Of a stretch of DNA of 64,000 nt, positions 48,551 through 55,972 are shown one piece after another. Source of the DNA: Shewanella saliphila (lineage in GTDB: Bacteria > Pseudomonadota > Gammaproteobacteria > Enterobacterales > Shewanellaceae). The notes beneath the pieces were generated by a model. That model made no database searches. It saw nothing but the letters and a program-made list of their open reading frames with translations, and was not told where the DNA came from. A program made the translations under genes and the position numbers. The first letter of the stretch is position 1. The number at the start of each line of letters is the position of its first letter. Location of the stretch: contig NZ_BMQV01000012.1 of assembly GCF_014648295.1 (NCBI RefSeq), positions 33,615 through 97,614 on the forward strand, in the 5' to 3' direction.

Positions 48551-49441
48551 TTACTTTAGGTGTTTAACCATAACCGTTTCGATAACGTTCAATCGAGCAG
48601 AAATTTCTGCGATATTGTTAATTGCAACTTGTGCGACGGTATTAAGAGTCGTCTCTTCATTTGCAGGAGTGGCATCTTCAATTTGTTGATTAATGCGCTG
48701 CGTTTCTTTAGCCAGAATAGATTGAAAATCGTCTAGTTGGTCTGCAAACTGAGCTAAAAATTTGGCTTTTTCAATATCATTGGCAGCCACTTTTATTTCA
48801 AATGGTGCAATAGGTGTCAGTAAGCCATCGACATAGACCTGGCAAGAAACAACATCAGATGGAAAAGCAGCCAAGTTTAACCCAAGTTTAAACCCATACT
48901 GTCCATCACCAATCTCTGCTTGCTGCAGATCTTCACGAAAATCGGCCGCTAAGCCCGCCGAAATCACCACATCATTGTGTTTAACTTCGATATTAACTCT
49001 ATGAGTATCTTTAGTTAAATGTTTTGCCCAACCAATAATAACGCCATTATCAATGGCATCTACGTGGCAGGTATAATCCTCAGCTTTGGGTGCCGTTAAC
49101 ACTAAAGCAAAAGGTGTAGCGTTGGCCTTGTGGCCATCAATAAAAATATCTACAGCATTAATATCGTCAGTTAATACCGATGCATCGGGCACGATATTAA
49201 AAGCCGCGTCACCAAACCCTGCAGCCTGCAAGTCTTCACGCGGAAATGTCGCATCACTTTGCCAAAGTAGCGTTGAGCCAGAAAACACTTCAACTTTTGG
49301 TTTTGCCGCGCCTGCCACTTTATTAACAGCCCACCCCGTAATCAGCTCTGGAGACACAATATCTATATGATATTGATAATCTTCAATCGATGCTGTTGGA
49401 TTAATTTGTTGTTTCAATTTTTTCTCTAATTTTTTAAGCAT
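48551..49441 (-). CDS. Protein with two GW/REDL domains and a coiled-coil end
   Basis: A 296-aa protein of unknown function with no catalytic motif. Two copies of the same domain are visible: ELITGWAVNK ... FPREDLQAAGFGDAAFNI (about 28-110) and GVIIGWAKHL ... DFREDLQQAEIGDGQYGFKL (about 120-210). The large transferase next door has one copy at its N-terminus. The last 80 residues are helical with heptad spacing and probably coil. As a stand-alone binding protein it may recruit or organise the transferase; that is inference. Directly upstream of the 877-aa gene. Confidence 0.75.
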   Translation of the reverse strand: MLKKLEKKLKQQINPTASIEDYQYHIDIVSPELITGWAVNKVAGAAKPKVEVFSGSTLLWQSDATFPREDLQAAGFGDAAFNIVPDASVLTDDINAVDIFIDGHKANATPFALVLTAPKAEDYTCHVDAIDNGVIIGWAKHLTKDTHRVNIEVKHNDVVISAGLAADFREDLQQAEIGDGQYGFKLGLNLAAFPSDVVSCQVYVDGLLTPIAPFEIKVAANDIEKAKFLAQFADQLDDFQSILAKETQRINQQIEDATPANEETTLNTVAQVAINNIAEISARLNVIETVMVKHLK

Positions 49442-49493
49442 TGTTTGTAAACTCTTTGTTTAAAGACTCTTGTTTATAGAATCAGGATAACTT

Positions 49494-49943
49494 TTATTTA
49501 ATATACCACGCACTGCGTTTATGCACATCTGCACGGCTAAGCATTTCATCACGACTAAACCAACGATATTGATTGTGTTGCTGTTCCGGCAATGCATTTA
49601 AATCAATATCTAACAGTATTTTGTAGCCTAACACAACATAATGAGTCGATACCTCATCACCAAACACACTGTCGGTATAAAAATGCTCGAACGGCCCAAG
49701 ACACGCCGCTTGGCTTCGGTTTATTGTAACACCTAATTCTTGTTGTCCGAGTCGAGTAAATGCATCATCCAGTATTTCATTTTTTAGCACCCGCCCACCA
49801 GGAACAAACCAAAAACCCTGAGCAGGTTTGTTATTCCGCAGGCCTAATAAAAATTGGCCTTGGCTGTTTTGAACAAGTAAATCGATAGACACTAACGGGG
49901 TTGAATCAATAACAGTTGTAAAGATACTTTTATCTAAAAACAT
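49494..49943 (-). CDS. gmm: GDP-mannose mannosyl hydrolase (Nudix)
   Basis: Hydrolyses GDP-mannose (and GDP-fucose-related sugars), tuning the GDP-sugar pool. Strong similarity in pattern to E. coli Gmm: STPLVSIDLLVQNSQGQFLL, NKPAQGFWFVPGGRVLKNE, the unusual Nudix box ending in FTRLGQQELGV instead of the REUxEE form, and STHYVVLGYK. The start ATG at 49943 matches Gmm (MFL...); the frame stays open through the heptanucleotide tract to an ATG at 50135, giving a nonsense SLVACRL-repeat extension. Gmd, Fcl and Gmm normally lie together; here a recA-like gene separates gmm from fcl. Confidence 0.9.
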   Translation of the reverse strand: MFLDKSIFTTVIDSTPLVSIDLLVQNSQGQFLLGLRNNKPAQGFWFVPGGRVLKNEILDDAFTRLGQQELGVTINRSQAACLGPFEHFYTDSVFGDEVSTHYVVLGYKILLDIDLNALPEQQHNQYRWFSRDEMLSRADVHKRSAWYIK

Positions 49944-49958
49944 AAATGACCAACTAGA

Positions 49959-50111
49959 AAGCGACAAGTAACAAGTAACAAGCGACAAGCGACAAGCGAC
50001 AAGTAACAAGCGACAAGCGACAAGCGACAAGCGACAAGCGACAAGCGACAAGCGACAAGCGACAAGCGACAAGCGACAAGCGACAAGCGACAAGCGACAA
50101 GCGACAAGCGA
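49959..50111. repeat. Heptanucleotide tandem repeat (AGCGACA), about 22 copies
   Basis: About 153 bases of a 7-bp unit, with a few AGTAACA variants at the left end, end 16 bases before the gmm start codon on its upstream side. Because 7 is not a multiple of 3, all three minus-strand frames read the same heptapeptide and have no stop. Copy number could therefore change the frame or spacing between upstream starts and gmm. No other function is visible. Confidence 0.93.
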
Positions 50112-50205
50112 AATTAAAGATGCCATGGATAACATGGCATAATTTAATGGTGAGTAATTTGGAAAGCAACGATAAGCAGCATCAGAATAATTAATGATAT
50201 AACAG

Positions 50206-51222
50206 TTAACTTACTGCGATGGCATCCTTGCGAGGAAAATGTATGTCGAGAATTTTTTGTTTAATTTCTTCATAAATATGGGGTGTCGAACGTAAAAACT
50301 CACTAACATTATCACGACCTTGGCCAATTTTATTATCACCATAAGCATACCAAGAACCTGACTTCTCGATTATTTTACCATCAACAGCTAAATCTAATAA
50401 TTCACCGTAACGATTAAAACCTTGCCCATAAATAATTTGCGTTTTTGCTTCTTTAAAAGGCGCTGCAATCTTATTCTTTGCAACTTTAATTTTAATTTCA
50501 TTACCGATAACCTCTTCACCTCTTTTTATTTGCCCAGAAGAAGAGCTATAAGCACGCATCTCTAATCGAACAGAAGCATAAAACTTAAGTGCATTACCGC
50601 CAGTGGTCGTTTCAGGGTTACCAAACATCACACCAATTTTCATGCGGATTTGGTTAATGAAAATACACATGCAATTGGACTGTTTTAAGTTTCCGGCAAG
50701 TTTTCTCATGGCTTGAGACATCATTCGAGCTTGCAACCCCATGTGTGAATCGCCAATCTCCCCCTCTATTTCAGCTTTAGGGGTCAAAGCAGCAACAGAG
50801 TCAACAACAATTAGATCAATAGCACCTGAACGAGCTAAACTGTCACAAATTTCGAGTGCTTGTTCGCCATTATCTGGTTGCGATACGTATAACGAATTAA
50901 TGTCCACACCAAGTTTTTGGGCATATATAGGATCTAAAGCATGTTCAGCATCTATAAATGCGCAAGTTTTACCTTCTCGTTGAGCTGATGCAATAATTTC
51001 TAAGGTAAGTGTTGTTTTACCCGATGCTTCTTGACCATAAATCTCAACTATCCTACCAATCGGTAATCCGCCAGCACCAAGGGCTATATCAAGCGCAAGT
51101 GACCCCGTTGGGATGGTTTCTACATCCATTGTTCGGTTCGCGCCCAAGCGCATAATAGACCCTTTGCCAAATTGCTTCTCAATTAGCTTAATAGCGGTAT
51201 CTAATGCATTTTCTTTACTCAC
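50206..51222 (-). CDS. recA: RecA-family recombinase, probable second copy
   Basis: ATP-dependent strand-exchange protein of about 338 aa. Walker A is GQEASGKTT, Walker B is [10 protein letters not shown], loop L1 [18 protein letters not shown], loop L2 [25 protein letters not shown] keeps the inter-subunit lysines. It differs from E. coli RecA by a four-residue insertion ([15 protein letters not shown]) after L2 and by lacking the acidic C-terminal tail (ends [11 protein letters not shown]). The GTG at 51222 is chosen with GAGG upstream (51225 also possible); the longer frame to 51288 runs through the promoter and SOS box. Its neighbours are gmm and fcl, not the usual recX/alaS, so I infer a paralogue of the housekeeping gene. 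Confidence 0.88.
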   Translation of the reverse strand: MSKENALDTAIKLIEKQFGKGSIMRLGANRTMDVETIPTGSLALDIALGAGGLPIGRIVEIYGQEASGKTTLTLEIIASAQREGKTCAFIDAEHALDPIYAQKLGVDINSLYVSQPDNGEQALEICDSLARSGAIDLIVVDSVAALTPKAEIEGEIGDSHMGLQARMMSQAMRKLAGNLKQSNCMCIFINQIRMKIGVMFGNPETTTGGNALKFYASVRLEMRAYSSSSGQIKRGEEVIGNEIKIKVAKNKIAAPFKEAKTQIIYGQGFNRYGELLDLAVDGKIIEKSGSWYAYGDNKIGQGRDNVSEFLRSTPHIYEEIKQKILDIHFPRKDAIAVS

Positions 51223-51237
51223 CACCAACCTCACAAA

Positions 51238-51257
51238 TACTGTATGTAAAAACAGTG
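51238..51257 (-). promoter_or_regulatory. SOS box (LexA operator) of the recA-like gene
   Basis: The plus strand reads TACTGTATGTAAAAACAGTG: CTGT, eight A/T-rich bases, ACAG, matching the gammaproteobacterial consensus at nearly all informative positions. It ends 16 bases before the GTG start and overlaps the expected transcription start, as in E. coli recA. DNA-damage induction through LexA is therefore expected. Confidence 0.9.
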
Positions 51258-51259
51258 CG

Positions 51260-51288
51260 ATTTTGGCTGTTTGTACTATTTTAAGCAA
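51260..51288 (-). promoter_or_regulatory. Candidate sigma-70 promoter of the recA-like gene
   Basis: On the minus strand TTGCTT (51288-51283) and CAAAAT (51265-51260) are 17 bp apart, and the SOS box lies immediately downstream. The TTG of the -35 box is the same TTG that opens the longer reading frame, another reason to reject that start. Confidence 0.65.
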
Positions 51289-51334
51289 GGCTTTTATTTG
51301 AGCAATGAAATGAATGAGTTAATTGATAGCGGGT

Positions 51335-52294
51335 TTACCCACGAAAGTTATCTTGATTGACTAAAAACCAATGATATGCATTTTTCAATCCGGCTTCAAG
51401 GCTATACGAAAATTGCCAGCCTAATGCCGCAAGTCTATCAACATTCATTAATTTACGTGGAGCACCATCGGGTTTAGTGGTATCCCAAACGATGTTGCCA
51501 TTAAACCCTGTCACTTTGGCTACCGTTTCAACTAACTCCCTAATGGTGCAATCAACACCAGTACCGACATTAATGTGGCTTAGCATTGGCTCAGTATTAG
51601 CATCATAAATGGTTTTATCTAACTCCATTACATGTATTGAAGCTGCGGCCATATCATCAACATGCAAAAACTCGCGCATTGGCTTACCACTGCCCCAGGC
51701 TATTACCTCACTATCACCACGAAGTGCTGCTTCATGAAAGCGTCGCAATAATGCAGGGATAACATGAGAGTTTTCTGGGTGAAAGTTATCATGGGGGCCA
51801 TATAAATTGGTTGGCATCACGCAGCGGTAATCAACCCCATATTGGCGATTATACGATTCACATAACTTAATACCGGCAATTTTAGCAATGGCATACGGCT
51901 CGTTGGTTTCTTCTAATGTACCTGTTAACAAGGCCGTTTCTTGCATTGGCTGAGGCGCAAGTTTTGGGTAAATGCACGACGACCCTAAAAACAATAACTT
52001 TTGCACACCGGCTTTATAGGCACCATGAATGATATTGCATTCAATCATTAGGTTTTGGTAAATAAACTCAGCAGGGTAAGTATTGTTAGCATGAATGCCC
52101 CCCACTTTAGCTGCAGCGAGATAAACTTGATCGATACCTGAATCAGCAAAAAATTCGGATACAGCTTGCTGGTTAGTTAAATCAAGCTGTACACGGCTTC
52201 GGGTGGTGATTTCTACATCGCCTTGCGACTCTAACTGGCGAACTATCGCCGACCCAACCATACCATTATGGCCAGCAACAAATATTTTCTTCAT
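51335..52294 (-). CDS. fcl: GDP-L-fucose synthase
   Basis: Epimerase/reductase converting GDP-4-keto-6-deoxymannose to GDP-L-fucose with NADPH. The Rossmann motif [14 protein letters not shown] is at residues 8-21. Diagnostic segments are [35 protein letters not shown] (catalytic Ser/Cys region), PYAIAKIAG (YxxxK) and [22 protein letters not shown]. 319 aa, normal length. It lies downstream of gmd across a repeat-filled gap. The recA-like gene follows by 110 bases, with its own promoter in between. Confidence 0.95.
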   Translation of the reverse strand: MKKIFVAGHNGMVGSAIVRQLESQGDVEITTRSRVQLDLTNQQAVSEFFADSGIDQVYLAAAKVGGIHANNTYPAEFIYQNLMIECNIIHGAYKAGVQKLLFLGSSCIYPKLAPQPMQETALLTGTLEETNEPYAIAKIAGIKLCESYNRQYGVDYRCVMPTNLYGPHDNFHPENSHVIPALLRRFHEAALRGDSEVIAWGSGKPMREFLHVDDMAAASIHVMELDKTIYDANTEPMLSHINVGTGVDCTIRELVETVAKVTGFNGNIVWDTTKPDGAPRKLMNVDRLAALGWQFSYSLEAGLKNAYHWFLVNQDNFRG

Positions 52295-52345
52295 TTAAAA
52301 TCAGTTAATTATTTTTCACAATTGAGAATACTGGGAAGTACAGTA

Positions 52346-52760
52346 GTAAAAGAATTCCATTATCACTACAGATAACACCGAGAATAGATCAGAGAAAACA
52401 ATAAATATCTTTACTCTGTGTAGCGCAAAGCGCCTCGGTGCCCTCGGTGGTAAAAAAGCTCTAGGTTTCACTACAAATAACCACAGTAGTAAAATATCCA
52501 TTATCACCACAGAGACCACTAAGGAAGAATAAAACAATAAATGTCTTATCTTTACTCGGTGTAGCGCAAAGCGCCTCTGTGACCTCGGTGGTTAATATCT
52601 CTTGCTCTTGCTCTTGATCTTGCTACAAAGTAAACGGATTCAATTACCACCACAGAGGACACAGAGAGCACCGAGTAAGATAATCAATAGAAATTCTTTA
52701 GTCTTGACTCTGTGTAGTGTGAAGCACCTCTGTGTACTCAGTGGTAGATAGCTCTTGATC
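52346..52760. repeat. Three imperfect copies of a 110-120-bp palindromic repeat
   Basis: Copies lie at about 52346-52460, 52489-52600 and 52633-52752. Each begins near ATTA(T/C)CAC(C/T)ACAGA and ends CTCTGTG..CTCGGTGGT or close, so each can fold on itself (CCACAGAG with CTCTGTGG). Each has a GTGTAGCGCAAAGCGCCTC-like inner segment. Copies 2 and 3 are separated by a TCTTGC hexamer run (about 52600-52625). There is no coding potential. It fills the whole fcl-gmd gap (52295-52789). A mobile palindromic (REP/MITE-like) origin is likely. Confidence 0.82.
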
Positions 52761-52789
52761 TCGCCTTCGTGGTAAAACGCTTAAAGTTT

Positions 52790-53905
52790 TTACCCTTTAG
52801 CCACAGACACATCATATCCATGCTGTTTTAAAATTGCACGTTGCTTGGCTTCCAAAAGGTCATGCTGAACCATCTCAGCACACATTTCCTCTACGGTTAT
52901 TTCCGGTGTCCAACCTAACTTAGCTTTAGCTTTTGCAGGATTGCCTAACAAGCTCTCCACTTCCGCAGGACGGAAATAACGGGGATCGACTTTAACAATC
53001 ACATCACCAACGCTAACACCAGGTGCATTATCGCCGTTTACAGCAATGACTGTTGCAATCTCATTTATACCTTTGCCAGTAAACTCAAGCTCAATACCCG
53101 CCTCTAAGGCTGACATTTTTACAAACTCACGCACAGAGATTTGCTTACCCGTGGCGATAACAAAATCATCTGCTACATCTTGTTGTAACATCATCCACTG
53201 CATACGCACGTAATCTCTAGCATGGCCCCAATCACGCAGCGCATCCATATTACCGAGGTACAAGCATGGATCTAACCCTTGTGCAATATTGGCAAATGCA
53301 CGGGTGATTTTGCGGGTTACAAAGGTTTCACCACGACGTGGAGATTCATGGTTAAATAAAATACCGTTACAAGCATACATACCGTAAGACTCTCGGTAAT
53401 TCACCGTTGCCCAATATGCATAAAGTTTCGCAACACCATATGGGCTGCGAGGATGAAATGGTGTCTTTTCGGTTTGCGGGCTCTCACTAACAAACCCATA
53501 AAGCTCTGAGGTTGATGCTTGATAAAAACGTGTCTTATTAGTTAACCCTAACAGTCGAATGGCTTCTAGAATTCTTAGCGTGCCTAAAGCATCTACATCA
53601 GCAGTATATTCAGGTTGCTCAAAACTTACCGCGACATGAGATTGTGCACCAAGGTTATAGATTTCATCTGGCTGTATATCACTAATAATTCTAACTAGGT
53701 TAGACGAATCAGTTAAATCACCATAATGTAAAATCAACTTAGGGTTTACATCATGGGGATCTTGATAAATATGATCAATTCGTCCGGTATTAAACGATGA
53801 CGAACGACGCTTAATACCATGAACCTCGTATCCTTTAGAAAGTAAAAACTCAGCAAGATAAGAACCATCTTGCCCAGTAATTCCGGTGATTAATGCTTTT
53901 TTCAT
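52790..53905 (-). CDS. gmd: GDP-mannose 4,6-dehydratase
   Basis: First step from GDP-mannose to GDP-fucose. Residues 5-20 hold the NAD(P) motif [18 protein letters not shown]; then [20 protein letters not shown], the catalytic region [22 protein letters not shown] (YxxxK), and [18 protein letters not shown], all diagnostic of Gmd. 371 aa, normal. GDP-mannose must come from manB/manC outside the window. The 370-base gap upstream probably holds its promoter. Confidence 0.96.
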   Translation of the reverse strand: MKKALITGITGQDGSYLAEFLLSKGYEVHGIKRRSSSFNTGRIDHIYQDPHDVNPKLILHYGDLTDSSNLVRIISDIQPDEIYNLGAQSHVAVSFEQPEYTADVDALGTLRILEAIRLLGLTNKTRFYQASTSELYGFVSESPQTEKTPFHPRSPYGVAKLYAYWATVNYRESYGMYACNGILFNHESPRRGETFVTRKITRAFANIAQGLDPCLYLGNMDALRDWGHARDYVRMQWMMLQQDVADDFVIATGKQISVREFVKMSALEAGIELEFTGKGINEIATVIAVNGDNAPGVSVGDVIVKVDPRYFRPAEVESLLGNPAKAKAKLGWTPEITVEEMCAEMVQHDLLEAKQRAILKQHGYDVSVAKG

Positions 53906-54276
53906 TATTGGTTGATCAACTTATAAATCGATAATTAAAGGGCTTTTTAACCATTATCACACTGAAATTAGTTTAGAATTGTTATGTTTAGAAGGGCTAC
54001 ACATACAATAATATGAACATCCTCACTATGTTGTAAGGCATCGTAAAAACCTAAAAAAGAAAGTATATGATCACACCTAAAGTGAGATTTTAATGAATCC
54101 TTTATCAGTGAAAAATTTTTTCGATCTGTTCCAGTCTTCCTAACAGTACTTTTAAAATATATCCGTATTTACTTTCATATAATAATTAATATAATTACGG
54201 CATCAGTGAGCATATGTAATTAATTGATAATTTATCGATCGCCATATCGATTTATATCAATTCAATTATATTAATA
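53906..54276. other. AT-rich intergenic gap upstream of gmd
   Basis: No gene is seen in 371 bases. ATTGATAATTTATCGAT (54223-54239) and ATCGATTTATATCAAT (54246-54261) form an imperfect hairpin just past the end of the minus-strand gene at 54277 and may act as its terminator. A promoter for gmd is expected nearer 53,950. I found no JUMPstart/ops element here. Confidence 0.45.
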
Positions 54277-54906
54277 TCAAAAATTAAGCGCCGAGTACCA
54301 TTGCTCATCATCACCTTGCCATTCCTGGCTAGTTCCACTTTTAAAGCTTATAGAATCATCTACATATCTGGTAATAATGTTGGGGTGCTCCTGTTCCTTC
54401 TCTTTCTGGGCTATTTCAAGGATATTAACTAGCTCAAGTTTTCTACCGTACTTACTTTCATACAATATCACAAGTCGATTGAACTCTTCAATATCGACGA
54501 CCCCATAGAACACGAGATATAAATCACGTTCATTTTTAAATGCAAGCTGTGTTTTCTCTGCTAGATATTCATATTTATTAATAGTGTCATCACAATTTTT
54601 AAGAAAATTACTTTCTGCACTTTTGCGATCGTTTACCCAACCACTTACGCCAAAGTCATGCAAAAATACATGATTTGAAAAAATATGTGAAGGTGCGAAT
54701 TTCCCTTTATTTTCCACAATATTAAAATGTTCAAATTTTAGCTTAAAGTCATTTTCGACAAAATAATAAAAACCATTAAGCCCTCCCCACATCAACCAGT
54801 CGAAAAAAAACGAGTTCTTTTTATAATCAGGTAATTTAGCGAAACCGTATTTATCTATTTGATATCTAACTTTACAATTATCCCCTACCGATATAAATTT
54901 TTTCAT
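54277..54906 (-). CDS. DUF1796-like putative papain-like cysteine peptidase
   Basis: A 209-aa cytoplasmic protein. KKFISVGDNCKVRYQIDKYG followed by SFFFDWLMWGGL resembles the (S)xGxNCxVxxxLxxxG ... FDW signature of DUF1796 proteins, which occur in polysaccharide loci. A conserved Cys (residue 10), a later His (HDFGVSGW, about 83) and Asp could form a papain-like site, but no activity is known to me. The DNA is clearly AT-rich. It lies downstream of the sulfotransferase gene across about 155 bases. Confidence 0.6.
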   Translation of the reverse strand: MKKFISVGDNCKVRYQIDKYGFAKLPDYKKNSFFFDWLMWGGLNGFYYFVENDFKLKFEHFNIVENKGKFAPSHIFSNHVFLHDFGVSGWVNDRKSAESNFLKNCDDTINKYEYLAEKTQLAFKNERDLYLVFYGVVDIEEFNRLVILYESKYGRKLELVNILEIAQKEKEQEHPNIITRYVDDSISFKSGTSQEWQGDDEQWYSALNF

Positions 54907-55062
54907 ATTACCTCTTCTTTTAAAGCACGCAGATTCAACTTCTTTCTTGCACTGTCATTTAGCTTCACAATTACACCTTCAAATTCTGATTGCGATACTT
55001 TTTAATAATAAATATCACCGAACTCTTTTAATGCAGAGCCATTCAGATCAGACTCCCTTCTT

Positions 55063-55875
55063 TCATTTGATAAAGTACCCTAGTGCTTCATCAAGTCGTC
55101 CACAATTTTTCAATGATTCAACAAACCCTTTATAATTAGTAACTTTTTCCTCACGTCGCGACAAATCTTGCTTTCTAAGTAGATTATTTCTAATTTCATT
55201 TTTTAAACTAGCCCCCCCAAAAACTTTTGAAATAAGACCTTGAAACCTTTCCACGCAATTTTGCTGACCAATGTCTATATCTTCTTCATATGTTATATGT
55301 CGAACCTTATCATTAGGCAAATTATTCACTAAAAATTGATACCAATATCTTCTAGGTTCAGACCAATTAAGATAAGAAGTTAAATCCAATTCAACTTTAA
55401 AGTCAGTATTATTTCTTGACTCCCAAACATTATGCTGCATAGCTTTTTTGAATGAAATGAAAGAATCAATATTTTTTCTTTGCAGAATCCAAGAGTAACA
55501 ATCAAACGTTGATACCAGTTTTATTATATCAGGCTGATTTATCACATGCTCGTTAAAGACTTTAAAATAAATAGCTTTACGCCCTTTTCTTGCTGCAATC
55601 TCACATAAAAAACTAACAATCATAACAGGATTGCTTCTACAAAAATATATAAAGTCTGAATTTTTGGAATCTAAAGGCTTATCAGTTGCGATAGAATACC
55701 TTTCACAAAATTCAACAACCATATTTGACGATATAGAAAAAGCTTCATTAGGGTGGAAAATTTCAGAATATACATCTATGTCTTCAAATTTTCTCAAGAT
55801 ATTTGATAAAAAGTTTGAACCTGTCCGTGACACTGAAAAACAGCAAATAACTTTAACATCCGGTTGCTTCATCAT
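55063..55875 (-). CDS. Sulfotransferase, Stf0-like
   Basis: A 270-aa predicted PAPS-dependent sulfotransferase. The phosphosulfate loop is ICCFSVSRTGSNFLSNIL (residues 10-27), with EIFHP after it, as in Stf0-like glycolipid sulfotransferases. SWILQRKNIDSFISFKKAMQ (about 129) fits the 3'-phosphate site, and FLVNNLPNDKVRHITYEE the conserved C-terminal part. Cytoplasmic. A fourth separate sulfotransferase gene of the cluster, 25 kb upstream of the sulfate-activation genes. Confidence 0.82.
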   Translation of the reverse strand: MMKQPDVKVICCFSVSRTGSNFLSNILRKFEDIDVYSEIFHPNEAFSISSNMVVEFCERYSIATDKPLDSKNSDFIYFCRSNPVMIVSFLCEIAARKGRKAIYFKVFNEHVINQPDIIKLVSTFDCYSWILQRKNIDSFISFKKAMQHNVWESRNNTDFKVELDLTSYLNWSEPRRYWYQFLVNNLPNDKVRHITYEEDIDIGQQNCVERFQGLISKVFGGASLKNEIRNNLLRKQDLSRREEKVTNYKGFVESLKNCGRLDEALGYFIK

Positions 55876-55972
55876 TATTTCCTTTCTAAGACTAGTGTTA
55901 TATAAGATTTGATTATGTCTCAGCTACTATCAAAAAAAACAGGCTGATTTTTATTTTAACCTATAACGAAAA

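Noticed and set aside
49944..50169. N-terminal extension of gmm, and a 71-codon frame, both made of SLVACRL repeats
   Set aside because: Pure translation of the heptanucleotide repeat; Gmm homologues begin at the Met at 49943. Kept only as a possible slippage leader in the findings.
51223..51288. Longer start for the recA-like gene (22 extra residues from a TTG at 51288)
   Set aside because: It runs through the -35 box, the -10 box and the SOS box; RecA homology begins at [10 protein letters not shown].
52316..52537. 73-codon minus-strand frame in the fcl-gmd gap
   Set aside because: Lies in the palindromic repeats and has no gene-like features.
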